Positions 35,501 to 45,920 of a DNA stretch of 64,000 bases are shown here, in pieces (the first letter of the stretch is position 1; each line of letters opens with the position of its first letter). The notes beneath the pieces are model-generated. The model was not told the origin of the DNA. It did not search any database and worked only from the letters and a program-made list of their open reading frames with translations. This stretch comes from Psococerastis gibbosa (lineage: Eukaryota > Arthropoda > Insecta > Psocodea > Psocidae), in assembly GCA_963971405.1 (NCBI GenBank), contig OZ020487.1, forward strand, positions 17,767,344-17,831,343, in the 5' to 3' direction. Made by a program: the position numbers and the translations under genes.

Positions 35501-38216
35501 CCAACTCCGTTGAACGAGAAACAACCCCATACCATTATGTTTCCTCCACCGAAGTAAACAGTCTTCCTAGTGTACTTAGGATTGAATGCGGCGTTAGTTG
35601 GCTGTCTCACGAACTGCTGGCCATCAGACCGAAAGAGATTTATCTTGGTTTCATCGCTCCATAGGACGTTCCTGGATTCGCGGACAAGGAAACGGTCAAA
35701 ATTTTCGGATGTCTTCTTAGGCCGACTTCTTTTTTCGACTGCATTTTGTTCCTTTAACGCGTTGGCCACCATTGTTTTTGATCGATCGACTAAATCAGCA
35801 ATTTTTCTGATGCTAAACCCTTTCTTCCGCAAGCCGCAGATAATTCTTCTTTCATCATCAGAGCAATGTTTCATGCGGCCCATTTTCTCAAAATATCTTG
35901 AGATTTTAAGTGACAAGAGGCCTTGGGCAGATTTTTAAATTTTCTTTGTTTTTGGCTTAAATAAAAACAAAAACTAGACTCGCGTCCTTATTATTATGAC
36001 CAGCGAAAATTTAAAAAAAAATCTTGAACGCTTTAAGTTCTTGATACTTTTTAACCAAACTCACACAAAATATTCAGATAACCAAGCCGTCAACTACTGC
36101 TGACTATAATTGTGGTATCTCAATGGGTTTAAAAAAAAATTGAAAAATTCGAAGTGTCCCTATTATTATGAGCAACACTGTATATACATGTATATACAGT
36201 AGAATCCGTTTATTATGACATCGAAGGGAATTGACAGACACGTCATAATAAGCGGATGTCATACAAAGTGTATACAAAGCGGTATTGAAAACCAACACCA
36301 ACATGTGCAATTACGTCATAATAGGTGGAGGCATAATAAACGGATTCTACTGTATACATGTATCCATATATATATATATACAGTATATACTTTTGCTGTG
36401 ATATACAGTACGAAGGAGAATTGAAATAATGATTCATAATTCAAAATGATCGTAATAAAAAATCTTTGTTGCAGCTGAGGATTGCAGCAGTGATAAATTA
36501 CGTTGGGTTATTGACATTACAATCGCTTACCCGAAAGGGGAGCCACTAGATTTACCTACGATCGTGACTGGCAGTAGACCTCCGTGCCAGACATACCTGT
36601 TTTACCGTCGATATGCCTTGTCCGAGGTAAGTGTCGCCCTGAATGAAGAACCAGTAGAATCCGGGCTGATGGGCCGTGGTCTAATTGAATGTGAACTTCC
36701 AAACGTTTCGTCAACATCTACGGTCGACATCTTCAGTGGCGCTGCGTAGACTTCGAAGGTTGTACCTCGGTGGCTAGCCCGGATTCTACTGGTTCTTCAT
36801 TTGACTCAGGCCGTGAAAGACTTTGCAGTTACATTGTCGCCCTGAAACCTGGCAAACAATTAATTTTTGGACATGTCGTTAACTTAAAAAAGTAAATTGA
36901 AAATAATATCACTAGAGCAAACGTTTGTTTGTTTTCCTACGCCTGCAATCCTGACAGCCTGGCGGGGGGAGTGAGTCTGTTTGTTAACTTGAGGCACCCT
37001 AGGGGCAGACTCCTTCACCTCAGGGAGAAGGGGAGTTGACTGACAGGGTGGACCTCCTGATTATAGTGGATTCCGACCCACTTGGGGAACATAGTAAAGT
37101 CACACGATTAATTCGGAGTTGACCAGCAGCCTGATCATGGCGATTATAATACCGGTATTTATTTAATCCCCTGGTATTAAAAATATAAACAAGATAATTT
37201 TATAGTGGAAAGTGCTATTCAAAATTTTTTTGTTTACGTTTTTAATACCAGGGGATTAAATAAATACCGGTATTAAAATCGCCATGATCAGGCTGCTGGA
37301 CTTGACACGCACTTAGGCTAACTGGTAGCCTCAGCTCGTTATCATGTTCCCTTGTGTACACTACCAAGTTTGCTTCAGTTTTGAATAGCCTCTGCTCTTG
37401 GTGTGGCCGTTGGCTCACTAGAACCAATGCTGAGCACCAAATCTAAAGCTGAGAGAAGACTGTACGAAACAAAACAAAATGTAAAAAAGCGAAACCCTTG
37501 TATTACATTGTAACAGGGAAACATCTTAATTACTTATGCTTTTTTTTCACATTCTGAACTGTCACTTCACCCACACGTTTTCTCTCACGCCACGGTCTTG
37601 TTCTTTCTCCGCCTAACTTTGGCATATTCACAACAACATTGTAAATTTAAGTGAAGAAAAAATATCGAAATCAACTCTATGAACTCATTAGCCACTGATA
37701 TCCGAGGCCAAGCCAAGAAGTCTCTCGACAACTAGAGACACCTAGCGACAGACAAAGCGCTAAGTTGACTCCCAACAATCCCGATACGCTGCGTTTCGAT
37801 ACAAAAAGTTGCGTATTGCAATTTCAAAGTCCTGCCAAAAAAAAGTTTCACTTCAAAAAGTTTGCCGTCGCCGTGATGTTTTTTCTATATAACATATTGG
37901 TTTTTTTTCTCAGATACCGCAAGACGAAGAAGGAATGAAGAAGTGGTTGTACGATCGTTTTATTGAAAAAGAGGAAGTGCTTGGGAAATTTTATGAGACG
38001 GGTGAATTGCCGGCGAAGGAATGGTTCAGGCAGTGGGTTCCTCCTCACGAGGTCGTCCAAGACCCCCTACGGTTCTTAATTCTTCACATCTTCTTCATCA
38101 CGTCGTCATGTGTCCATTATCTCTTCTTATCTTCCGTTTTTTCGTATATTTGGTATGGCTTTGTTCAAGACAAATTTCTGCTTTCTATTGAACTAATAGG
38201 GCGGTTGTGGCTGTGA
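31601..38216 (+). CDS. LPGAT1: LPGAT1 acyltransferase, six exons (start exon not found)
   Basis: Exons 31601-31809, 32869-33083, 34051-34187, 34598-34764, 36475-36626 and 37914-38216 join in phase into 393 residues. The order matches vertebrate LPGAT1: N-terminal hydrophobic [13 protein letters not shown], the acyltransferase HX4D motif [27 protein letters not shown], the [15 protein letters not shown] block, [14 protein letters not shown], then [22 protein letters not shown] and a hydrophobic C-terminus. LPGAT1 is an ER-membrane acyltransferase that acylates lysophospholipids (described first for lysophosphatidylglycerol). Exon A needs one upstream exon ending in phase 2 with the ATG, not identified with confidence. 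A candidate AATAAA is at 38377-38382. The introns hold at least six mobile elements. Confidence 0.92.
31901..32187. repeat. Pair of direct repeats, 48 bp, in LPGAT1 intron A
   Basis: 31901-31948 and 32139-32187 share GTGTAC(A/T)GCCCGTAGGAAA and GGCAGCCCGAAATTTAATAC, at about 90% identity. They bracket 190 bp of unrelated AT-rich DNA and could be short terminal repeats or a duplicated unit. Confidence 0.6.
32565..32595. repeat. (TA)n microsatellite
   Basis: About 15 TA units in LPGAT1 intron A. Confidence 0.9.
32640..32780 (+). repeat. Non-LTR retrotransposon 3' end
   Basis: GGCTGTATAGCCACTGACGG followed by ACGTTGGATAAAGTAAAAGT forms a 3' end with an AAAGT-rich tail. The same end appears in reverse at 26755 and, without the tail, at 14465. 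It stops about 90 bases before LPGAT1 exon B. Confidence 0.55.
32869..33083 (+). CDS. LPGAT1: LPGAT1 exon B, HX4D motif
   Basis: Acceptor GTTACAG to donor TTTCC|GTAAGT. It encodes [13 protein letters not shown], with catalytic His and Asp of the acyltransferase motif I, and the strongly conserved [20 protein letters not shown]. Confidence 0.94.
33113..33254. mobile_element. Palindromic hairpin element E5 (142 bp)
   Basis: Arms of 63 bp surround the spacer TAAAGACAGTCTAAAA, the reverse complement of the spacer in E3 and E6. The variable segment is GTCAATAGTCAATAGTAAAT; ends and 18-mer match the superfamily. It lies 29 bases after the LPGAT1 exon B donor. TAA (left) and ATA (right) flank it. 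Confidence 0.85.
34051..34187 (+). CDS. LPGAT1: LPGAT1 exon C, FPEG motif
   Basis: Acceptor TTTATAG to donor CAAAG|GTAGCT. It encodes [19 protein letters not shown] and [23 protein letters not shown] is the glycerol-phosphate-binding motif of the acyltransferase family. Confidence 0.94.
34598..34764 (+). CDS. LPGAT1: LPGAT1 exon D
   Basis: Acceptor TTTTTTCAG to donor TGGAG|GTAACT. It encodes [20 protein letters not shown], matching FAKKNNLPFLTNVTLPRSGA in human. Confidence 0.93.
34838..36180 (-). mobile_element. Tc1-like transposon with IR/DR ends, internally deleted
   Basis: The 27-bp inverted ends CAGTGTTGCTCATAATAATA(GGGACAC) are exact (34838-34864 and 36154-36180) and flanked by TA (34836-34837, 36181-36182). 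A related inner site, GTCATAATAATAGGGACATT at about 35017 and its reverse near 35983-36000, sits about 175 bp inside each end. This makes four transposase-site-like repeats, the IR/DR arrangement. The element is 1343 bp and lies in LPGAT1 intron D, opposite to the gene. Confidence 0.92.
35083..35883 (-). pseudogene. Tc1-like transposase, broken
   Basis: From ATG 35883 it reads [20 protein letters not shown] and a helix-turn-helix ([20 protein letters not shown]). It then jumps from the DNA-binding region to [20 protein letters not shown], so part of the linker and second HTH is missing. Catalytic blocks SDETKIN (D1) and QQDNDPKH (D2) are in one frame. The third block, [20 protein letters not shown], appears after a frameshift near 35330. 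A C-terminal piece continues to about 35083. It cannot make active transposase. Confidence 0.9.
36197..36352. mobile_element. Pogo/Tc1-like MITE
   Basis: CAGTAGAATCCGTTTATTAT(G) and its reverse complement bound 156 bp, flanked by TA on both sides. The CAGTRGAA end and TA target fit pogo-type elements. It lies 16 bases from the end of the Tc1-like element. Confidence 0.75.
36475..36626 (+). CDS. LPGAT1: LPGAT1 exon E
   Basis: Acceptor GTTGCAG to donor CCGAG|GTAAGT. It encodes [20 protein letters not shown] and FYRRYALSE, matching LQWIIDTTIAYPKAEPIDI in human. Confidence 0.94.
36644..36834 (-). mobile_element. Small insertion with hammerhead-like core, copy 2
   Basis: 191 bp are flanked by exact 12-bp direct repeats TGTCGCCCTGAA (36632-36643, 36835-36846), six bases after the LPGAT1 exon E donor begins. 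Inverted segments AACCAGTAGAATCCGGGCT and partner pair at its two sides. The minus strand has CTGAAGA...GAAA in a 33-nt core (36704-36736) with a stem GTCGAC/GTTGAC between them. The same core, with different flanks, is at 12310-12342 and 53473-53505. Confidence 0.55.
37044..37130. repeat. Dispersed repeat S, copy 1
   Basis: GTGGACCTCCTGATTATAGT then GGATTCCGACCCACTTGG and AAGTCACACGATTA recur at 46290-46375 at about 90% identity. The family is not recognised. Confidence 0.6.
37133..37299. mobile_element. Foldback element D, copy 1
   Basis: CCAGCAGCCTGATCATGGCG begins a left arm of about 62 bp whose reverse complement ends the element. Both arms contain ATACCGGTATTTATTTAATC. The loop carries AGTGGAAAGTGCTATTCAAA. 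A more complex copy lies at 57968-58265. Confidence 0.75.
37914..38216 (+). CDS. LPGAT1: LPGAT1 exon F, C-terminus
   Basis: Acceptor TTTTCTCAG to stop TGA (38214-38216). It encodes [20 protein letters not shown] and ETGELP, then a hydrophobic stretch ([20 protein letters not shown]) likely to be a membrane helix, as in vertebrate LPGAT1. Confidence 0.93.
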   Translation: MPQDEEGMKKWLYDRFIEKEEVLGKFYETGELPAKEWFRQWVPPHEVVQDPLRFLILHIFFITSSCVHYLFLSSVFSYIWYGFVQDKFLLSIELIGRLWL

Positions 38217-39480
38217 TGGTAAAATTCAAATTTAATTTTCATTATATTAAAACAGGTGTAAATTACATTGAATACATTTAAATTATTCATAACTTATTTG
38301 TGCAAAAAAATGGAACTTTTTTTTGCCCCAGTAATGTTTTTATCTTATGTTTATTATACATTTATTTATTATTTTCAATAAATAATACTTGTGTTTTCCT
38401 ACTTTTTACCATCCAGATACGTCGACGCCCTTTTCCAGTGTCGTTGAACCTAGCTTTCTACATGCGTACAGTTTGGTACATAATTCAAGATACACCGATA
38501 GGCGTGATGCCTGAGCTGCCATTTTGAATTCAATTTTCTTGTTTTCAGGGAGCATTTAGCATGGTTCAGCCTATGATCTTTCCGTGGTTTCTTACTCTGC
38601 ATGAGGCCACTCGCTGCTCTGAGACTATCCGCTGTCTTAAGACTCGCACTCTTTTTCGTTTCTACACAGGCTCATTCGTATAAGTTGTTGGGAGTTATTG
38701 GTTACTGTCTGCCTTGCCCTCCATCGCGGACTAAGCATTCCAATGGTAGCATTTAAGACAATATTGCATATTTTTCCCGCTTAGGGGCATTTTTTTAATT
38801 TATTTATGTTGTTATTTAGTGTCGTTAGCCTTTAATGTACAACTTAAGAGTTAACATCGTAAATCCATAGCAGAATTTTCCGTTAACTTATGAATTTTTA
38901 TATACATGTGAAATCCATTTGTGTAATTGAAATTGTTTGTGGCTTCGTAATGTGCAGCAATGTAATTAGAAAAGCCAATCAATGCAGCGTTTGTCCAGTA
39001 ATATACATCTGTGTGGTTAATTCAAGAAACGGCATTTTTATGTATTTGTGTGTTTATCCTTAGGCAGTCCAGTCATAAATATGTCTGACGCTACTCTTAA
39101 TCTATCATAATCAAGTTGTTTTTCATATTTTCACACAGTCCACTTCGCGATCGAGTGTTCTTAGAACTCTTTGCGCTGAAAGCAATGGAAAATAAAGATT
39201 ATTTTATTTATTCATTTATTTCGATTTACTGATCAAATTTATTATTATGTTTAATAGATAATGAAAGAGAAGAAGAGAAGAGGCTCCTTGTGTTATTGTC
39301 TATGGCATCCGATAGATAATTAGTACATTGCCTAATTATATTGAACTGAATCTATGGATACCTAATATAAATCCTATATTACTTCGAAATTCCGGTGAAC
39401 TGAATCAGAAAGGGTGAAGTGTCCATAATGTTTGTAATATGGTTAAGTTCGGAAACCATTATTATTCTATTGTGTAATTA
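38217..39480. other. LPGAT1 3' flank
   Basis: Probably 3' UTR to about 38400, then AT-rich DNA. Acceptor-like sites at about 38417 and 38549 open short frames without homology, so alternative 3' exons are possible but not supported. Confidence 0.35.
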
Positions 39481-39687
39481 CAGTGGCGGCGCTACGGGGG
39501 TGCCCGAGGGGGCCTCCGTGGCCCCCTCACTTTTCAGATATTTTACATGTTGTTAAATTGGGGAATTATTGAACCGTATACCTACTCCCAATGAAAAATG
39601 TTTCGTTTTTTCATTGGCCCCCCCGGATAGAAGTCATGCCCCCCCCCCCCCATGGCCCCCGCCTTAAAATTTCTAGCGCCGCCACTG
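39481..39687. mobile_element. hAT-like MITE with G and C runs
   Basis: Ends CAGTGGCGGCGCTA and reverse complement (14 bp) bound 207 bp. Flanking octamers TGTAATTA and TGTATAAA share five of eight bases, consistent with a decayed 8-bp duplication. The interior has GGGGG and a run of about 14 C. Confidence 0.7.
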
Positions 39688-40963
39688 TGTATAAACCTTA
39701 CTTATGGAGAGGGAAATTGTTCCTAGTGTCTGAAATGTATCCTACAATACGAGTATTCATTGAAACTGAACCCCTATGGGCTAAAGAATTGCTTACTTAC
39801 TTTTAGTTTAATTGATAGAAATCGTCATTCCATTTTTGCCCAGTAACGTGATATAATATTTCTGGGTTAAATTTCTTGTTGATTAACATACACCACATGT
39901 GCATTAAGAAGACACAGCCAACCATGTAAAAAAATGTGATTTATTGTGAAATTTTATGAGTCATAATGATTTGGATGAAAAGACTGGCTAACAGATTACT
40001 GAATTTTAAGTAAACTAAACTTTCATATATAATTATGCTGAAAGGTGTATTTTGATTGCTTTAAATCCCATTTACCTCTGAAAAGTTACTCGTAAATATT
40101 CTTAAGTCTACTCGATCGATTGGTGAGCCTACAGAATGCGAGTTAAGCACGTTTTTGGAACTTGCTTTACTAGTCTGATGCATGTCTTTACTAAATATTT
40201 ATGGTAACCTATAATATATGTGCTGTTTAATAGTATCCAACAGGCATACAGAAAGACCAGGAATTGAATAAGTTATAACCAAATATTGAGTTTCTCCGAT
40301 TCCATAAATATGTGTTTAAATTCAAGTAAGGGTACATTCAAGATGTTTTGATATTTTTCCATTATTAACCCCAAAATGTATTGTTATTTTATTATTATTG
40401 CACTACGGTATTCTATAATATTGTAATTATGAATCTGCTGTTGCCTTCCAGCTCTAACAAAAATTACAGCTGGGTCTAAGCCAGCTTGAATGTGAAGACC
40501 TGCATTACTTTAACATGGAGTCGAAGGTGACACTTAATCATGTTGGACCCGCCATTGAAACGAACGAAACACCCGAGTTTGTTTGGTTTTATCATCCCGT
40601 GGTTGGAGGCCGTTATCAATATGGCTGCTAGTGTAGCCTGATCAAGAGAAGTATGCAATTTGGTGGGGAAACCAGTGATAGCCAGTGTAGCCTGCACAAG
40701 CTAAGTACAGAGTTTTTGACCGGGTCCAGGTATCCGTTCTGCTATGCTGCAATGTGTAAGTTTTCGATATTTTTTTGCGTTGGTACTTATCTCTGATAGT
40801 TGGCTTATGGTTAACGGGTGCCTCGTAAGGCATATTATGGCTCCCGCCGCTCCAGTTAATGCATCTTTATGGGTTTTATTCATGCATGTTTATGGAAATT
40901 TTGGAATACATAAAGTGTTTCGTTCGTTTTAATTGCTGGTCCAAAAGGAGATAATATTTCAAT
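39688..40963. other. Intergenic stretch
   Basis: AT-rich, with no supported gene or repeat. Confidence 0.4.
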
Positions 40964-41076
40964 GGCGGCTATTCCTCTTGTCAATATTCAGTCATTTGTG
41001 CATTAATAATTGATGAGATGACATAGAGTAAAGAACATCAATTATTGAAGAAAAATTGACAAGTGAAATAGCCGCC
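40964..41076. mobile_element. Hairpin element E7, distant relative
   Basis: GGCGGCTATTCC at the left and GAAATAGCCGCC at the right share the superfamily ends, with paired inner blocks CTTGTCAAT and AATAATTGATG. The conserved 18-mer is absent. Left AAT and right TAT flank it. Confidence 0.6.
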
Positions 41077-44000
41077 TATGCGACTGGATTATTAGTCTGC
41101 TTCATCCGACCGAAACCAACTACACGAAGCAATGCCATCGTTCCTAGATTTTTCGTTATTCATTTGCAATCAACTCTCAGTTATTTTTCATGTATCGCAC
41201 TTTAATGTGTCTTTTTGTTTCGAGTCATTGCTAATTTATTAACAACCTACCTCTGCTGGAAGCTTCAACTTCACATTGATTCTCCCTGTTAAAAATAACT
41301 TGTTGCAATCAAACATGTTTCTGCCGCTGTTTTAGGAACAGAACAGACAACAGAATCACATTAATGAACCTACTTTACTTACTTTATAAAGTTAACGAAC
41401 CTAAAATCTATACATATATATTTGTAGACCTAGCATTGTATACGGTAAACGAGCCAAAATAGTGTGAGTGTTATTACCCGCGCACCTAATTTACGTGTTA
41501 GGTCTAATATTGTGGCCGTTGGATCAAATCCAAAAATGTAATTTTTAGAATGATGCAGCTTTTTCATTAAATGACTAGACTCTTGTTTAATATTCTTGAT
41601 ATTGTCATTCCAGCCTTTTTCAGGATTGTTCTGGCAAGACCAGCCCTACTTGTTACTAAACCTGTCTACTATTGAAAGTATGAACTGTATGTACCGAAGA
41701 AAAAAAATATACTGTATATATGAATTATATGTTAGACTGTTCTATAGAAATATGGCGAAATTAAGAAATTGGTGACGCTCACCAACTTCCTAAAGTATAG
41801 CCTAAATCTGGCTGATAAATTTTCTAGGCATATCCCTCTGACGTTGATTCTAAAAAAGGTGAATGCTCGGTCGAACAGCCTTTCGGGCTCTGATTGGACG
41901 TTTTGACATTGATTTTTACACCTGTCAATAATCCCGTTTCGTGTCCGAGCGTCATTTTGCGAGCCCTCTTTTAAAATACTAGTGTAACAATCCGAATGTT
42001 CTTTTGCTAATATTTTTATTTATTTACCTCTGCTGTGACATGGTCAGAAACATTCAACTGCGTTTTCGCCTTCCTGTGGAGACATATAATAGGTACTCAT
42101 TGCAGTTGCGTTGACTCAGGCCGCTAGGGATCTCATGGTAAAAATTAAAATTCTGAGTGCAGTCGTTCCCAACGGTGGTTCACAGAACCTTGGTAGCCTG
42201 GAAGCCATGCCAGAGGACAAAATATCAGAATATAACATATAGGCTATATATATATTTCGAATTTGGTAGCGAATGCTAAAATTTATTACTTCTTTTCACA
42301 TGTTTTGAACAATAGTAATTTGATAAGGTAGGTGCCAACCATGTACGTTATAATATATAATATATTACAATAGCTTAGATAGCCTTTGCTCATTAGCATA
42401 AACGAGGGAGGGGTAAGGAACAGTATTTTTAGGTTTTAGAAGGGTTTCGAAAATATATTTAAATTTTGACGCGCCTACCAATTTTTGTAAAAGTATAACA
42501 TAAAATTAGGTTGTAATTAAAAATGAAATGAAACCTATAACTTCATAGAGTCAGTTTCTTTGGTTCGGTTTGGTAGCGCACCATTATAATTCAAGGGGGC
42601 TTTGGCATTCTTGCCGTGTCACAAGATTTATCCAACACGGAAGCTCTTTCGTAGAGTTTCAAAGCTTTATCAACGATGTATTGTTCTATTGAGTGGACTT
42701 CTAAGTGACGATCTATGCTAGAATTTCGGACGAAGTTTGGAGTGTGAATAGCCTCAATATTTTGTTTTTCCAGGTCTGGGTTTGCAGACTTTTTAGTGTT
42801 TAGTTGCGGCTGGCACCGTTTTCCAATTTAAACTAAAACCTTGCGCGCCTTTTCCGTGGCTATAGAACTATCTATTGACACTTCTTTTCATATCAAAACA
42901 AAGCTCCTAAAACGGTGAGTCGCGACACTCCAGTGATAATACTAGAACTTGATTGGTGTAAATATAGGAATTGTGTCTTACGAACCAATCAGATGTCTCA
43001 TTTTTGACTGCTGCTTAGTGACGGATCTCAAATTTGAGTACCTGTAAGTCAAACTAATGAAATTACCACAGCTTTCAATAATAACGTGAGTGTGTTTGTG
43101 ATGGGAACTGTCAATTTTAAGAAGAAAAATTATTTAAGTGCTTCAAGTACTGTAAATAACCAACTGATAGCTTATGAACAAGATAGTGGTTAAAGTCCCC
43201 CTTTAAATTGGGAAGGTTTTTTCGGGTAATCAGTGCGAAATGTTGTCTTTGTTTGTGCATCGATCGCATCCCTTCCAAATTTGCCGTGCAAAAAGGATCC
43301 TCAAGGGGTAGAAGTGAAGAAAATATCGCTGTAAGTTTAATTTATTGAAATTTTACTGTTAATTGTACGTTATTCTCGTCGTTCTTCTTGATTTGCGTCA
43401 ATTTTCATTCATGTTCAGCAGTTAACAAAGCACATGTGGTGTCTGGCTTTATCTTGTTTATTGAAGGGTTAGGGCTCAGAACAGGCTGTAGGAGCTAAAC
43501 CTAGGTGGCCTAATTTGTGGTAGAGTCGAATTACGTGTAATTTTTTCATAATCTGAAATGCCCAATTTATTGTATATACATAGCAGGCTATGTATCTAGG
43601 TGGGCCTGCCGCAGCCTACCCCCTGTGCTCTGTTACGTTGGCTGTAAAAAAAGTAACTATCATGTTTAATAAATCATTATCCTGGGGCATGATACATTTT
43701 CTGCAACCAACATTATCTTAAGGAGGCTATTGGAATGCTCGATGGGAATGTTGGGAATTGGGATGAGTACCTATTTGAAATATAGCAGGTCGGAGTGACC
43801 GTTAATGTTGTCTTCCTGTCACCATAGTTGGCGTTTTTATTTGTGTGCGCTTGTTTTGCGTTGTAAGTCACGTATATAGACAAGCGGGCCGTATCAGCTC
43901 CTAATCAATGCAATTCATTGGCTATGTGTAAGTCAGTTTCCTTATACAGTAAGGACGAGAGTCGGGACTCCCAACTGTTCGCTGCTCGCATATCATCCTA

Positions 44001-44520
44001 GGATACCTATTTAGTATCAGTCTAGCCAACGCTGCAGCGCAGCTTAGGATGTGCATATTGAGTAGAAGGCTTTAAATGTTCCCAGAGAATTAAATTTTTT
44101 TTTAACTGTTGAAGAAAAGAAAATCGAAGAAAAAGTAGACTCGGCGATACGATGCGAAACCTGATTTTAATATGCGGAGGTATGGCCATAGGCTACACCT
44201 GAACTTTATTGTGCTTAATCTTTTTCTTAGCTAAATACCATCCTCTTCACCGCACTAATGGGCTATTTGCTATGCTTTGACTAGAAACGCTTAAAAACTT
44301 GCGCCAGTGGACCTTTATTTTCTAAATTTTCCGCCGGGGTAAACTCCCGGCCCGTCCACCTCAGTTTGGCAGGTAGTATTCTGTTTTCTTTAAATATTTC
44401 TTTCTGAAACCCACAAGCCAGAAAAGTAATTTAATTTACATGTACGGTATTTTTCCAATTTTGTTCTATATCTATTATTAATATTTGCACTGTCTTTCCC
44501 CCTTCTATTAATCTATTATC
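41077..44520. other. Long intergenic region
   Basis: About 3.4 kb of AT-rich DNA. No exon with recognisable homology and no clear repeat family was found in it. Confidence 0.4.
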
Positions 44521-44680
44521 CATGGCCGTGCCCAGGGGTGTGGTCCATAGGGTCCGGACCCCCCCCCCCCCGAAATACATTTTTGTAGATAAACCTGTAT
44601 GGTTTGAATAATTTATCCATTAATGAATTACGTAACAATTTTTTTGCCCCCCCCCCCATCATAACCTGGGCACGGCCATG
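44521..44680. mobile_element. hAT-like MITE with C runs
   Basis: CATGGCCGTGCCCAGG and its exact reverse complement bound 160 bp with two C runs. Flanking octamers CTATTATC and CTATTAAA share six of eight bases, fitting a hAT 8-bp duplication. Confidence 0.75.
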
Positions 44681-45224
44681 CTATTAAATATTGCTGAAGT
44701 TTACAGTAAAGAAAAAAAAAACAAAAAAAAAAACAGGGCAGACTTGTAGGGGTATAATGTATAAAAGACGCAACTTTGTTATCAATCATTGTACCACATC
44801 TTGAAGCCAAGGGTCAATGGAAATTTAATGATAAGGTCTAAATGCATGTTGAGAGAGAAAGCTTTTTGATCTATTTAAATTCCCGTTGTGTTCATTATCA
44901 TGATTCTAGATTAAATAAGGAACAATAAGGAAATATTTTTTGAAGTATTTTCCGCTTTATTACTAAAATTGTGTGTCTGAAAATAATCCGCGATGATGTT
45001 TTGCAGAAGATTGTTCACCGGGGAGCTAATTATGGGCTGGTTTCATATTGAGCTCCTCTGGTTACAGCTTTCCTGAACACAGGTAGCTGTCCCAGCCCCT
45101 TAACTATAGTTATTATTATTATTATTATTATTGTTTTAATGACTTTATGATGAACCCAGGCTTACCCATAGGTCCCGCACCCAATGCCAATGACACCATG
45201 GATTTCGGGCATTATTGCTTTCCA

Positions 45225-45338
45225 ATTTATACGTAGTATAAGGAAAGCTTTGTGACGGTCGAAATTTTCGATTACGAGATTTCAACGGATTTACACGTTT
45301 TGAGGTCCCAGGAACCCAAAAAAGTGGTTTTTACGAAG

Positions 45339-45369
<31 letters not shown>

Positions 45370-45920
45370 GCGTGCGTCGATTTCCGGGCAAACTACTCGG
45401 TCGATCTTGATGAAATTCGGCATGTAGGTTCACAAAAATCATACCTCGGAACCATTTTTTTTTTGGGCTAACTTAATTTGGGGGGTTTTATTCTCAAAAA
45501 ACTCCCAAAAAACGTCTAAAAAAATTATTTCTCAAAAACGGCTCCAACGATTTCTTTTAAATTCACATATATTGTAGTCGTTATTAATATTAACGAAATG
45601 CGTGGGGTCGCTTGCCCCTTGATAGGTTGCTTCTGGAGGTAAAAAAATAAAAATAACTAAATTTTAATGAAAAATGACTAAAGAAAAATTTTTCTGCGAA
45701 ACCTTTCCATCGATGATTTCTACCTTCAAGCATGTTTTCGGTGTTAAATTGAGTAACGAAACCGGACAGGTTGCTTTCCCAGAAAAGTATTTTGTTTTGT
45801 AGAAAAAAAATGTTTTTTTTTTTGAAAAAATGATAGAAAATTCACGCTCAAATGCATTGCGTGCCCTGCCAGTATTGCTGTGTGGTAATGTGTTGGTCTG
45901 ACCTATCTAGAATTTACTTC
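45225..45920 (+). repeat. Repeat R, long copy 1
   Basis: It starts TTTCCAATTTATACGTAGTA and AAGGAAAGCTTTGTGACGG, continues with GTCCCAGGAACCC, a (TGTC)n array at 45342-45368, AAACTACTCGGTCGATCTTG and AAACGGCTCCAACGATTTC, and ends TGTTGGTCTGACCTATCTA. About 700 bp align colinearly with 59364-60060. No coding frame, terminal repeats or A tail were identified. Confidence 0.8.

Noticed and set aside
38549-38690. Possible seventh LPGAT1 exon after TTTTCAG
   Set aside because: Exon F already ends with a hydrophobic C-terminus and stop where vertebrate LPGAT1 ends, so no further exon is needed.
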